Shown one piece after another: positions 24,482 to 34,050 of a stretch of DNA of 64,000 nt. The position numbers and the translations under genes are program-made. The notes beneath the pieces were generated by a model. The model ran no database searches. It worked only from the letters and a program-made list of their open reading frames with translations, and was not told where the DNA came from. The stretch's first letter is position 1. Every line of letters begins with the position of its first letter. The DNA comes from Solenopsis invicta (Eukaryota; Arthropoda; Insecta; Hymenoptera; Formicidae), in the NCBI RefSeq assembly GCF_016802725.1, contig NC_052664.1, positions 17,628,405 through 17,692,404 of the forward strand, written 5' to 3'.

Positions 24482-25116
24482 GTAACTCATTATTGACTAA
24501 AATACCGTACAATAACTAATGCGAAGAATGTAAAAATGATAAAAATTTGTTCGATAGATTGATCGATCTTCTCTAGAACAAATTCCATTAAAATAATTAG
24601 ATGTAATACAAAATAATGTAATATAAAATTTTCCGATAAACTATGAACAATTTAGAACTTTATGGAAAACACATTTTTAATTTTATAAAAATTTAAACTA
24701 AAATTTTTTTTATGAAATAATTTTTAAATTTGTAAAAGTAAATTATTAAGAAAATTTTTTGACGCTTAAGACATCTAAAAAAAAATCATATGAATGAACA
24801 AGAGTATAAACAAAATGAAATTTTGTAGAAAAAATAGGTAAAACGTGAAACGTTTTCGCAATATATGAAAAATCTATAATAGAATAAAATACTAAGCACA
24901 GATTTTAAATTTAAAAAAGTTTGTAGATTGATGCATTTTTATATACAGATGTTACACTATAATGTCCCAAAAGGAAAAAAAAGTCGTGCCTTAGCATTCA
25001 TCAATGCCTATAAGTTGTTGATGCCTAATGATAAACTTACACAAGATAACATTAATTCAGCATGGATTTTTGCATGGTGTATAGAAATGGTACGTAACTT
25101 TGATCATATTTATATA

Positions 25117-25159
<43 letters not shown>

Positions 25160-28100
25160 TATACACATACATACAGACAGGGTGTCCCCGCATAAATAGC
25201 CACCCCCCTTTAAACTAACAGAAATAGAATCAATAAATGTAATATCAAATTAAATGACTTGAACTAAACGTTGACATTTGATTATAATATTTTTAGTGTA
25301 CATAAAATGGTGTGTGTGAAGCTGTGTACATAAAATGGTGTGTGTGAGGCACATCATTTGTTGGAAAATCACTAAACATTGACAGTTCTGAGTTTATTTT
25401 CAATAGTTCTACAGTTCCTGATAGATAAAACAAATAGTTCTGGCTTTTAAAGCGAAAAAAACGCATAGGACAAAGTGAGGTGCCAGGTTCACGCAGCACC
25501 TCAGTTTGTCCTACGACATTTTCCAGACCGAATTCTTGTAGGATTTTAAAAGATCTATAGTTCTAGATGAGTTCTAGAAAGAGTTCCAGCATTTAACATA
25601 GTTTTTTTATTTTTTTTATTTTTTTTTTATAAAACATATATGTTATAATATTATATAATAGAGTTCCGTGTACAAAAAAATATTTTTCCTACAGTTCTCA
25701 ACATATTAAAGCGCGTTCCAAAGAGTTCCGGGCGATTCCGATATTAGTTAATTAACAAAAAATTAATAACTCCCGAAAAAGCCGATTTTCCGCACATATA
25801 GGTGAGGTGCTGGACTTTTTCGAAGAGTTCTGTGTACGAAAAAATATTTTTCCTACAGTTCTCAACATATTAAAGCGCGTTCCGAAGAGTTCCGGGCGAT
25901 TCCGATATTAGTTAATTAACAAAAAATTAATAACTCCCGAAAAAGTCGATTTTCCGCACATATCGGTGAGGTGCTGGACTTTTTCGAAGAGTTCTGTGTA
26001 CGAAAAAATATTTTTCCTACAGTTCTCAACATATTGAAGCGCGTTCCGAAGAGTTCCGGGCGATTCCGATATTAGTTAATTAACAAAAAATTAATAACTC
26101 CCGAAAAAGCCGATTTTCCGCACATATAGGTGAGGTGCTGGACTTTTTCGAAGAGTTCTGTGTACAAAAAAATATTTTTCCAATCCTTCTTAACGTAACA
26201 AAGCGCCTTCCGAAGAGTTCCGGTCGATTGCATAATTTATTAGTTAATAATAAATTGTTAACTCCCGCCAAACACGTATTTTGTCATATATGGGTGAGAC
26301 GCTGGTCTTTATTCGAGAGTTCCGTGTACAAAAAAATATTTTTCCAATAGTTCTTAACGTAACAAAGCGCCTTCCGAAGAGTTCCGGTCGATTGCATAAT
26401 TTATTATTAACTAATAAATATTATTAACTAATAAATTATGCAATCGACCGGAACTCTTCGGAAGGCGCTTTGTTACGTTAAGAACTATTGGAAAAATATT
26501 TTTTTGTACACGGAACTCTCGAATAAAGACCAGCGTCTCACCCATATATGACAAAATACGTGTTTGGCGGGAGTTAACAATTTATTATTAACTAATAAAT
26601 TATGCAATCGACCGGAACTCTTCGGAAGGCGCTTTGTTACGTTAAGAAGGATTGGAAAAATATTTTTTTGTACACAGAACTCTTCGAAAAAGTCCAGCAC
26701 CTCACCTATATGTGCGGAAAATCGGCTTTTTCGGGAGTTATTAATTTTTTGTTAATTAACTAATATCGGAATCGAGCGGAACTCTTCGGAACGCGCTTTA
26801 ATATGTTGAGAACTGTAGGAAAAATATTTTTTCGTACACAGAACTCTTCGAAAAAGACCAGCACCTCACCTATATGTGCGAAAAATCGGCTTTTTCGGGA
26901 GTTATTAATTTTTTCTTAATTAACTAATATCGGAATCGCCCGGAACTCTTCGGAACGCGCTTTAATATGTTGAGAACTGTAGGAAAAATATTTTTTCGTA
27001 CACAGAACTCTTCGAAAAAGTCCAGCACCTCACCTATATGTGCGGAAAATCGACTTTTTCGGGAGTTATTAATTTTTTGTTAATTAACTAATATCGGAAT
27101 CGCCCGGAACTCTTCGGAACGCGCTTTAATATGTTGAGAACTGTAGGAAAAATATTTTTTCGTACACAGAACTCTTCGAAAAAGTCCAGCACCTCACCGA
27201 TATGTGCGAAAAATCGACTTTTTCGGGAGTTATTAATTTTTTGTTAATTAACTAATATCGGAATCACCCGGAACTCTTCGGAACGCGCTTTAATATGTTG
27301 AGAACTGTAGGAAAAATATTTTTTCGTACACAGAACTCTTCGAAAAAGTCCAGCACCTCACCTATATGTGCGGAAAATCGGCTTTTTCGGGAGTTATTAA
27401 TTTTTTGTTAATTAACTAATATCGGAATCGCCCGGAACTCTTCGGAACGCGCTTCAATATGTTGAGAACTGTAGGAAAAATATTTTTTCGTACACAGAAC
27501 TCTTCGAAAAAGTCCAGCACCTCACCTATATGTGCGGAAAATCGGCTTTTTCGGGAGTTATTAATTTTTTGTTAATTAACTAATATCGGAATCGCCCGGA
27601 ACTCTTCGGAACGCGCTTCAATATGTTGAGAACTGTAGGAAAAATATTTTTTCGTACACAGAACTCTTCGAAAAAGTCCAGCACCTCACCTATATGTGCG
27701 GAAAATCGACTTTTTCGGGAGTTATTAATTTTTTGTTAATTAACTAATATCGGAATCGCCCGGAACTCTTCGGAACGCGCTTTAATATGTTGAGAACTGT
27801 AGGAAAAATATTTTTTCGTACACAGAACTCTTCGAAAAAGTCCAGCACCTCACCGATATGTGCGGAAAATCGACTTTTTCGGGAGTTATTAATTTTTTGT
27901 TAATTAACTAATATCGGAATCACCCGGAACTCTTCGGAACGCGCTTTAATATGTTGAGAACTGTAGGAAAAATATTTTTTCGTACACAGAACTCTTCGAA
28001 AAAGTCCAGCACCTCACCTATATGTGCGGAAAATCGGCTTTTTCGGGAGTTATTAATTTTTTGTTAATTAACTAATATCGGAATCGCCCGGAACTCTTCG

Positions 28101-31100
28101 GAACGCGCTTCAATATGTTGAGAACTGTAGGAAAAATATTTTTTCGTACACAGAACTCTTCGAAAAAGTCCAGCACCTCACCTATATGTGCGGAAAATCG
28201 GCTTTTTCGGGAGTTATTAATTTTTTGTTAATTAACTAATATCGGAATCGCCCGGAACTCTTCGGAACGCGCTTCAATATGTTGAGAACTGTAGGAAAAA
28301 TATTTTTTCGTACACAGAACTCTTCGAAAAAGTCCAGCACCTCACCTATATGTGCGGAAAATCGGCTTTTTCGGGAGTTATTAATTTTTTGTTAATTAAC
28401 TAATATCGGAATCGCCCGGAACTCTTTGGAACGCGCTTTAATATGTTGAGAACTGTAGGAAAAATATTTTTTTTACACGGAACTCTATTATATAATATTA
28501 TAACATATATGTTTTATAAAAAAAAAATAAAAAAAATAAAAAAACTATGGTAAATGCTGGAACTCTTTCTAGAACTCATCTAGAACTATAGATCTTTTAA
28601 AATCCTACAAGAATTCGGTCTGGAAAATGTCGTAGGACAAACTGAGGTGCTGCGTGAACCTGGCACCTCACTTTGTCCTATGCGTTTTTTTCGCTTTAAA
28701 AGCCAGAACTATTTGTTTTATCTATCAGGAACTGTAGAACTATTGAAAATAAACTCAGAACTGTCAATGTTTAGTGATTTTCCACCAAATGATGTGCCAG
28801 CTTCACACACACCATAAAATGTAAGTAATAAGAATACGAAAATCTACAGATTTATAAAATTGTTACACCGAATATTATAATCAGATGTCAACATGTTACA
28901 TGTTACTCGTCAATCGCTAAAGCGGTAGTCGGAAGTTAGCCATACTGCAGAGGCGAAACTGAAATGGTATTAGTCGCGCCGGAAACTTTAAACCGACATA
29001 GCTTGTATAATTTGTAAAATAATTTTGACATATTATACCTCATTGTACTCATTAGAAAAAACGCTACTTTTATCATATAGAAATATTCGCTTTATCATGC
29101 AAAAGTTATGCACATCTCTCCGTTCTTTAACATAGATAATTTCTTTGAGTAACCACTGTGCTCACAATAAAGTTTAATTCAAGTCTTTAATTTGATATTA
29201 CATTTATTGGGTCTATCTCTGTTAGTTTACGAGATGAAGGGGGGTGGCCACTTATACGGGGATACCCTGTGTATATATTTATTTATTTATATGTGTATGA
29301 ATGTAACAACTTCATAATTTGTGTATCTTTCATAATTTAATTTACATTAACAAATAAAATGTAGTACAATTTATAGTATCTTTTTAAATAGAAAAATTAA
29401 ATGTAGTGTAGACCGAGGTACCATAAGCACTGAAAATTTAAACTTTTAAAAGTGCTTGTAAATACATAATTTTTTCTCATTTTTTTAAATAAAATTATAG
29501 AATTATGTATATTTTAAAATTTATATAGAAGCAAATTTTTTTTTAAGAAATGACCGAAGGTGTATCGAAGTCACACAAGGGTCATAAAAAAATTATTTCT
29601 TAAAAACTATTACGCAATGGCAAGAATTGTTTTGCCACGTATTAGTGGAAAGTTATGTAGAAAAACAGTATAACATATTAAAAAATTAACAAAATTCATG
29701 GAATCACGAGCTCTTCTCCTTCTTAAACAATAAAAGATACATATTTTTTATATCAAGTAAGTGACAGAGACAAATATGCGATATTAGTTGTGTGACCTCA
29801 TTATTAAGTAGTGACTGTAATCAATGAATATTAATCATATAACACGTATATATAACACATGTATACTGCCATTTGCTTTATTTCAAAATGACTGAAATTT
29901 ATATATTTGACTCAAAACAACTCTGGTTATAATTAGTAATATTGGTGAAGTATAGATATCTGTATGTGTGAACTATAAATGGTGTCTCGAGTACACTTAA
30001 AAAAAAAAACAATAAAACATAAATAATAAAAAATAACTACTAAATTACATTTGTAGTATAGTAAAATGAAAAACAATGCGTAGTAACTTGTATCTCACTT
30101 GTAATATTTATGTATCTTATTATAAAAATAATATGAAGTCTAAACATTACAAAAACCATAAATAGCACGTGCATTACAACAAAGTTTGAACATTGCCTCT
30201 TACATAGATACAAAACATTTTAAATTATTCTACGGGTTTCTCTGTCTCCTTTATACACGTCTGCGCGCGCGCGAACATGCACCTATTTTATATTTATGAT
30301 TTCAATCGCAATTAATATAATAATATTCAGATATTTATTTTTATACAGATGCAAATTAGTTTACTTATGTTTGATGATATGATGGACCGATCGCTATTTC
30401 GTCGAGGTCAACTATGTTGGTATCGGCACAATGTTCTGGGATTAGCAGCCGTCAAAGATTGTACATTTTTATTGAGTGCAACAGATTATTTAATTCGAAA
30501 ATACTTTAAAGAAAAAGAATATTACATTGATTTACTAGAATTATTCCACAATGTGAGTAAAAATACCTTTTCTTATGAATGTAAATGTATCAGCTTATTT
30601 TTTTCCTTTACTTTTTGAATAGTTATTCTTAAAACTATATTTCAATAGATCATATTTCACTCAGCAATGGGCCAGAGTTTAGATTTGCTTACTACCAATT
30701 TCAACAATAAGCTAAATCTTAATACATTTACAATTGATCGATATAATTCTATGGCTGCAAACAAAACTGCGCCTATTACGTATATTCTCCCAATAAATGC
30801 AGCATTACGTTTAGTACGTACATTGAATAAAGCTCAATAATAATAATCAAACCTAAATGATAGTTACTAGGCTGGTAAAATAATTTCTATTACTTGATGT
30901 GTAGGCTGGAATAAAAGATCAAAAGATATTCAGTGAAGTAAATCCTATTCTGTTAGAAATGGGACTTTTTTTCCAAGTTCAAGACGATTATTTGGCTTGC
31001 TTTGGTAATTCCGAGATTTGTGGCAAAGACAACACTGATATACAAGAGGGAAAATGTTCGTGGCTGATTGTTGTAGCTCTTCAACGCGCTACTCCGGAAC

Positions 31101-31385
31101 AGCGTAGAATTTTAGAAGTATTGTTTATTAAATGTATTATTTTATCAATTATGTTATATTAACGCTTTCTCTTTTATCATGCAGGAATGTTATGGAGTTT
31201 CAGACCCGGAAAAAATAAAACGGGTGATGCAGGTCTTCATTGATCTGGATTTGCCGAACGTTTATTCCATGTACGAAAAAGAGACATACAATTTAATAAG
31301 CGCTAAGATACGACAGATATCATGCAATATTTTACAGAGTATTCTTCAAAATTCATTAGACAAAACTTATGGTAGAATAGCATAA
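24353..31385 (+). CDS. Farnesyl diphosphate synthase-like prenyltransferase, six exons, diverged paralogue
   Basis: Exons 24353-24481, 24949-25089, 30349-30552, 30649-30813, 30905-31117 and 31185-31385 join in phase 0 throughout into a 350-residue protein, near the usual length for cytosolic animal FPPS. Each intron is GT-AG. Family enzymes condense IPP with DMAPP and then GPP to make farnesyl diphosphate in the mevalonate pathway. Visible motifs are GKKSR (52-56, IPP site), Q92, first Asp-rich motif DDMMD (99-103), RRG (108-110), GQSLD (166-170), K197-T198, FQVQDDYLA (236-244), K254 and GKCSW (262-266). Departures from the family: the two residues 4-5 places before DDMMD are S94-L95 instead of the usual Phe-Phe, the second motif ends in Ala244 instead of Asp, and the C-terminus (DKTYGRIA) lacks the basic tail. 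The start is fixed by an in-frame TAA about 27 bases upstream. No stop or frameshift interrupts the reading frame. It may be a prenyltransferase with altered product length or a terpene-synthase-like derivative; a young non-functional copy is less likely. Confidence 0.9.
24949..25089 (+). CDS. FPPS-like exon 2 (residues 44-90)
   Basis: The acceptor is TTTTATATACAG and the donor GTACGT. It encodes LHYNVPKGKKSRALAF, the IPP-binding region: Lys53 and Arg56 are retained, but the first Gly of the usual GGKxxR is Lys51. It ends in the conserved WCIEM helix that leads to the active site. Confidence 0.88.
25109..25156 (+). repeat. (TA)n microsatellite in intron 2
   Basis: TA run just upstream of the CAGGG element; TA-rich targets are common for TIR elements. 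Confidence 0.9.
25310..28812. mobile_element. Foldback element FB2 (mixed A/B 164-bp units) in the FPPS-like intron 2
   Basis: Tips GTGTGTGTGA and CTTCACACACAC are flanked by a 9-bp duplication CATAAAATG (25329-25337 and 28813-28821). A second copy of duplication plus tip lies at 25301, so the left end is 25310 or 25338. Three outer (B-type) units and about two inner (A-type) units lie left of the turn near 26415. Two A-type and eleven B-type units lie right of it. No protein gene is present. Mutations shared by both arms, such as CCTTCT for AGTTCT in unit four, show that the arms are copies of each other. Confidence 0.88.
26671..28474. repeat. Eleven-unit 164-bp tandem array with a four-unit higher-order repeat
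   Basis: The mark TACACAGAACTC recurs at 26671, 26835, 26999, 27163, 27327, 27491, 27655, 27819, 27983, 28147 and 28311, exactly 164 bp apart. Variant sites (CGACTT/CGGCTT, CCGATATG/CCTATATG, CACCCGG/CGCCCGG, CTTCAAT/CTTTAAT) repeat with period four: units 3-6 equal units 7-10 in pattern, giving a 656-bp higher-order unit. Confidence 0.88.
30349..30552 (+). CDS. FPPS-like exon 3 (residues 91-158), first Asp-rich motif
   Basis: Contains MQISLLMFDDMMDRS and RRGQLCWY. The metal-binding Asp99, Asp100 and Asp103 and the diphosphate-binding Arg108-Arg109 are present. The residues lining the floor of the chain pocket are Ser94 and Leu95, where animal FPPS normally has two Phe. It ends at LLELFHN, followed by donor GTGAGT. 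Confidence 0.92.
30649..30813 (+). CDS. FPPS-like exon 4 (residues 159-213)
   Basis: Begins after TTTCAATAG. It encodes HSAMGQSLDLLT and YNSMAANKTAPITYILP, matching the GQxLD and K-T helices of the family. Introns on either side are under 100 bp. Donor GTACGT. Confidence 0.9.
30905..31117 (+). CDS. FPPS-like exon 5 (residues 214-284), altered second Asp-rich motif
   Basis: Encodes AGIKDQKIF, then MGLFFQVQDDYLACFGN, then GKDNTDIQEGKCSWL. Asp240 and Asp241 are kept, but the third motif Asp is Ala244 (codon GCT). Lys254 and Lys263 are kept. The donor GTATTG is weak for an insect, but the join ILE|ECYG matches the family. Confidence 0.9.
31185..31385 (+). CDS. FPPS-like exon 6 (residues 285-350) and stop
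   Basis: Encodes ECYGVSDPEKIKRVMQVF, then DLDLPNVYSMYEKETY, matching the C-terminal FPPS helices. It stops with TAA after TYGRIA. Family members usually end in a basic K/R tail, which is missing here. Confidence 0.9.
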   Translation, partial: ECYGVSDPEKIKRVMQVFIDLDLPNVYSMYEKETYNLISAKIRQISCNILQSILQNSLDKTYGRIA

Positions 31386-31466
31386 AAACATTAATAAAGA
31401 AACAAACAGATATACTATATTATACGGATGTATAATATATCTGTTTGTTTCTTTATTAATGTTTTT
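31384..31466. repeat. Perfect 31-bp inverted repeat at the stop codon
   Basis: Arms 31384-31414 and 31436-31466 are exact reverse complements around a 21-base loop that can itself pair (TTATAC/GTATAA). The left arm begins inside the TAA stop codon. RNA through it could form a stable terminal hairpin. The absence of mismatches implies recent origin or correction between arms. Confidence 0.85.
31393..31398 (+). terminator. Candidate poly(A) signal AATAAA
   Basis: AATAAA starts eight bases after the stop codon and lies in the left arm of a perfect 31-bp inverted repeat. The mirrored arm carries the same hexamer on the minus strand. Confidence 0.5.
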
Positions 31467-31639
31467 ATTTCTTTAAAACGCTTCTAAAAAAAATCATTAG
31501 GGTAAAAATACTATACCAATTTTATGCACAAAATTTTATTATACTTCACATAAACCTTAATAAGAAAACATTGTTAGAAACTTTTAAAAAAATTTTTACT
31601 GACGTTTTAATTAAAATGGAATATTATGTGTGTAAAATT

Positions 31640-31732
31640 ATTGTTATATTCCTACTATAAAGATTCTCTTTTTATAAAATTTTATTATAAAATTTTATAA
31701 ACAGAGAATCTTTATATTAGGAATATAACAAT
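31640..31732. repeat. 45-bp near-perfect hairpin in the 3' flank
   Basis: Arms 31640-31684 and 31688-31732 pair with two mismatches around a 3-base loop. It lies about 250 bases past the stop. It could be a tiny MITE or a hairpin RNA source. The stem is too perfect and the loop too small for a typical miRNA precursor. Confidence 0.7.
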
Positions 31733-32261
31733 ACTAATTTTCTCTTTTTATTAAAATTTAGATTCTTTTTTTATTAAAATTTTATATTTTATAAAAACTT
31801 ATAAAAGAAGTTACCTTTTTGGAAAAATCCTCAACTTTGTAATGGAACATCACATGTTATACTATGTTCTACTATAATTTTTATAAACGGTTTTAACACG
31901 AGGGAATAATGGAATGTTTAATATATGTTTAAATGTATAAAAATATTATTTGCTCACATGTAAATAAAAGTTTTTTACATTATTATATTCTATCAATAAA
32001 TCATACATCATAAATCTTACATTCCGATTAGATTTTATTAATTACTATTGATTACTACTAATTACTTGACGCGTTAAAGTTACTCCAAGAAACACGTGTT
32101 TACTTGACGATAGCAGGCAGTCGACTGGATGTTATTGGTTATGTTATAACAGTATCGAATGATTGGTTAAAGCCATAAGTTAAAACGCGGCAATTCAAAA
32201 TTAAAATATTGATTAATACGATTTACATTAAGATAATTTATTAGAAAAATGTTGTAAACGC

Positions 32262-33310
32262 TCCATATTTACATGCTCTAAGTCCCAGATAAAAAAGGTG
32301 CGACTAACATTCGAAATATCATAAATCTACGTGATACATTTTGTTAAAACCCTACTTTAAGTTCTTCTACTTTAAAAGAGCAAGCTGATATTATTTGTCG
32401 TCTTTTTAACGTCAAAGACGTCATTTTAAGGCATAGATCAGGTTGCGCAGACAAATCTCGGTGTAAATAAGACCATTCGAATGATTTTACATAAACAAGT
32501 AGCATACGTACGTCATCTCAAACAGTCTGAATAGACTTTTGCACGTACGGTGAAAGTTAAATTAAAAAATTGTCAACATTTACATGACAATAGCTTGTAT
32601 TGTAGTAATGTGGTTTTATGATCAAATTGCTATGATCATAAAAGAAACATCCATATGTATTGTTATTCAATATACCGATCATATATAGCAAAGCCAAAAA
32701 TAAAATTTATCTCAGTAGTATTTTTCAGTTTTCTCCAATGTCTCATTTTCTACAAAAAAATATAATCTTGTATAGTAAAGTATAAAACGTTAATGTGTCT
32801 GATTTAAAAGTATAAACACTATACATTTAACAAAAACATTTTTACTTTTCTTATTATTATTAAATTGGGTAGTTCATGATCTGTCGCAATTTCATAGTTT
32901 TATTCGTGAATCAATTATTGCCTGTTGTTCATCATATTTTCTAAGATTTGTTATAATATCAAAACGTTGAATTGTAACAATTGGCTCATTCGGATATGAC
33001 TCAAATGATGAGCAGAGAGGAAATAATTCGAGAAGTGGTGGCAAAACGCCGCACGTATTATTATAATTTTAAAGATTCTCTTTTAAAAAATTCTATATTT
33101 TATAAAATCTTCTTTTAAAAAGTTACCTTTTTGGGAAAATCTTCAACTTTGTAATAGAATATTATATATTATACCATTTTTACGTAAACGTTTTAATACG
33201 AGAGGATAATTAAATATTTAACATGTTTGTGTAATATTGTGTAAATGTAAATATTATTTGCTTAGATATACATATAAATAAAAGTTTTACATTATTATAT
33301 CCTATCAATT
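32262..33310 (+). pseudogene. FPPS-like copy D: 5' end fused to 3' flank, gene body deleted
   Basis: 32262-32995 repeats the 5' flank of the intact gene. The ATG at 32996 starts MTQMMSREEIIREVVAK, parallel to exon 1. Loss of one base at the TGGCCG site of exon 1 then shifts the frame. At about 33055 the sequence leaves exon 1. From about 33070 to 33310 it matches the 3' flank of the intact gene (31745-31990, for example AGTTACCTTTTTGG and ATCTTCAACTTTGTAAT). The conceptual peptide ends after about 40 residues. The rest of exon 1 and all later exons are absent, so it cannot make enzyme. Confidence 0.8.
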
Positions 33311-33509
33311 TCTTACATTTTGCAAGGAGTAAAAATTTGATTTTAATACTGCTTTAAATTGTAGTTGAAACATACATTTCTTAATGTAATACTTTCTCTT
33401 TCATTTATCAATCCTTACATATCCTTACGTATCTATAAATTGCGATCTTATTGTTAGTGTAGTTTGTTTGCACTCTTGAAAAAGAAAAAGAAAATGGCAG
33501 GAAAGGGGG

Positions 33510-33536
33510 GAGGGAGAGAGAGAGAGAGAGAGAAAG
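33510..33536 (+). repeat. (GA)n microsatellite
   Basis: GGGAGGGAGAGAGAG run; similar short GA/TC tracts lie at 12470-12487, 41647-41670 and 57077-57097. Confidence 0.85.
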
Positions 33537-33965
33537 AAGGAAACGAAGGAAATCTTGTGTGAATAAGAACAAGAACGTTTTAGACATGGATCTCTGAGCT
33601 TCGGCCAATTAACCTTTCACGAGATATTTCACATTAAGTTTGCTCGACGCTTTTCGTGCACGGTTGTAAATCGTTAAATTAAACTTTAATAAATTTAGAA
33701 GATATAGCAGCAAAGGCGTTTCCTGCTCATCAAACGGGCAACAGTAATTAGAAGGATTCCGTAGTTAAGTAAGCACATCTCATGTATTTATGTGTCGTAC
33801 TTCTCGTTGAGATATTTAACACGAAAGAAAATTTGCTTCTTATTTTGTACCGTATCACTTTTGCATCTACAGAGAATTATTTCAACAAACAATTTAATGA
33901 CGCGAACAAAATTGAGAAATGATAAATTAACGAAAAAAGCGTTGACTTCTGTCGTCTAGCTCTAG

Positions 33966-33994
33966 CGTGCGTGCGTGCGTGCGTGCGTGTGCGT

Positions 33995-34048
<54 letters not shown>
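33966..34048 (+). repeat. (GTGC)n-(GT)n microsatellite
   Basis: GCGT units grade into a long GT run, about 80 bp. Confidence 0.95.

Positions 34049-34050
<2 letters not shown>

Larger units (their letters stand above)
25178..29269. mobile_element. TIR element hosting FB2
   Basis: The left end CAGGGTGTCCCCGCATAAAT and right end ATACGGGGATACCCTG are inverted repeats of about 95 bp, sharing also GCCACCCCCCTT and AATAAATGTAATATCAAATT. The left copy lacks about 8 bases. Without FB2 the element would be about 570-590 bp, so it is a non-autonomous MITE-like unit. No clear target duplication is seen. Superfamily unassigned. Confidence 0.75.
25090..30348 (+). other. FPPS-like intron 2, inflated by nested transposons (5259 bp)
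   Basis: The other four introns are 467, 96, 91 and 67 bp, so this one is exceptional. About 4.1 kb of it is a TIR element (25178-29269) that itself contains foldback FB2. It opens with a TA microsatellite (about 25109-25156). From about 29300 to 30340 there is plain AT-rich sequence, and 29305-29540 is repeated at 15545-15800. The acceptor before exon 3 is TTTTTATACAG. Confidence 0.8.
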
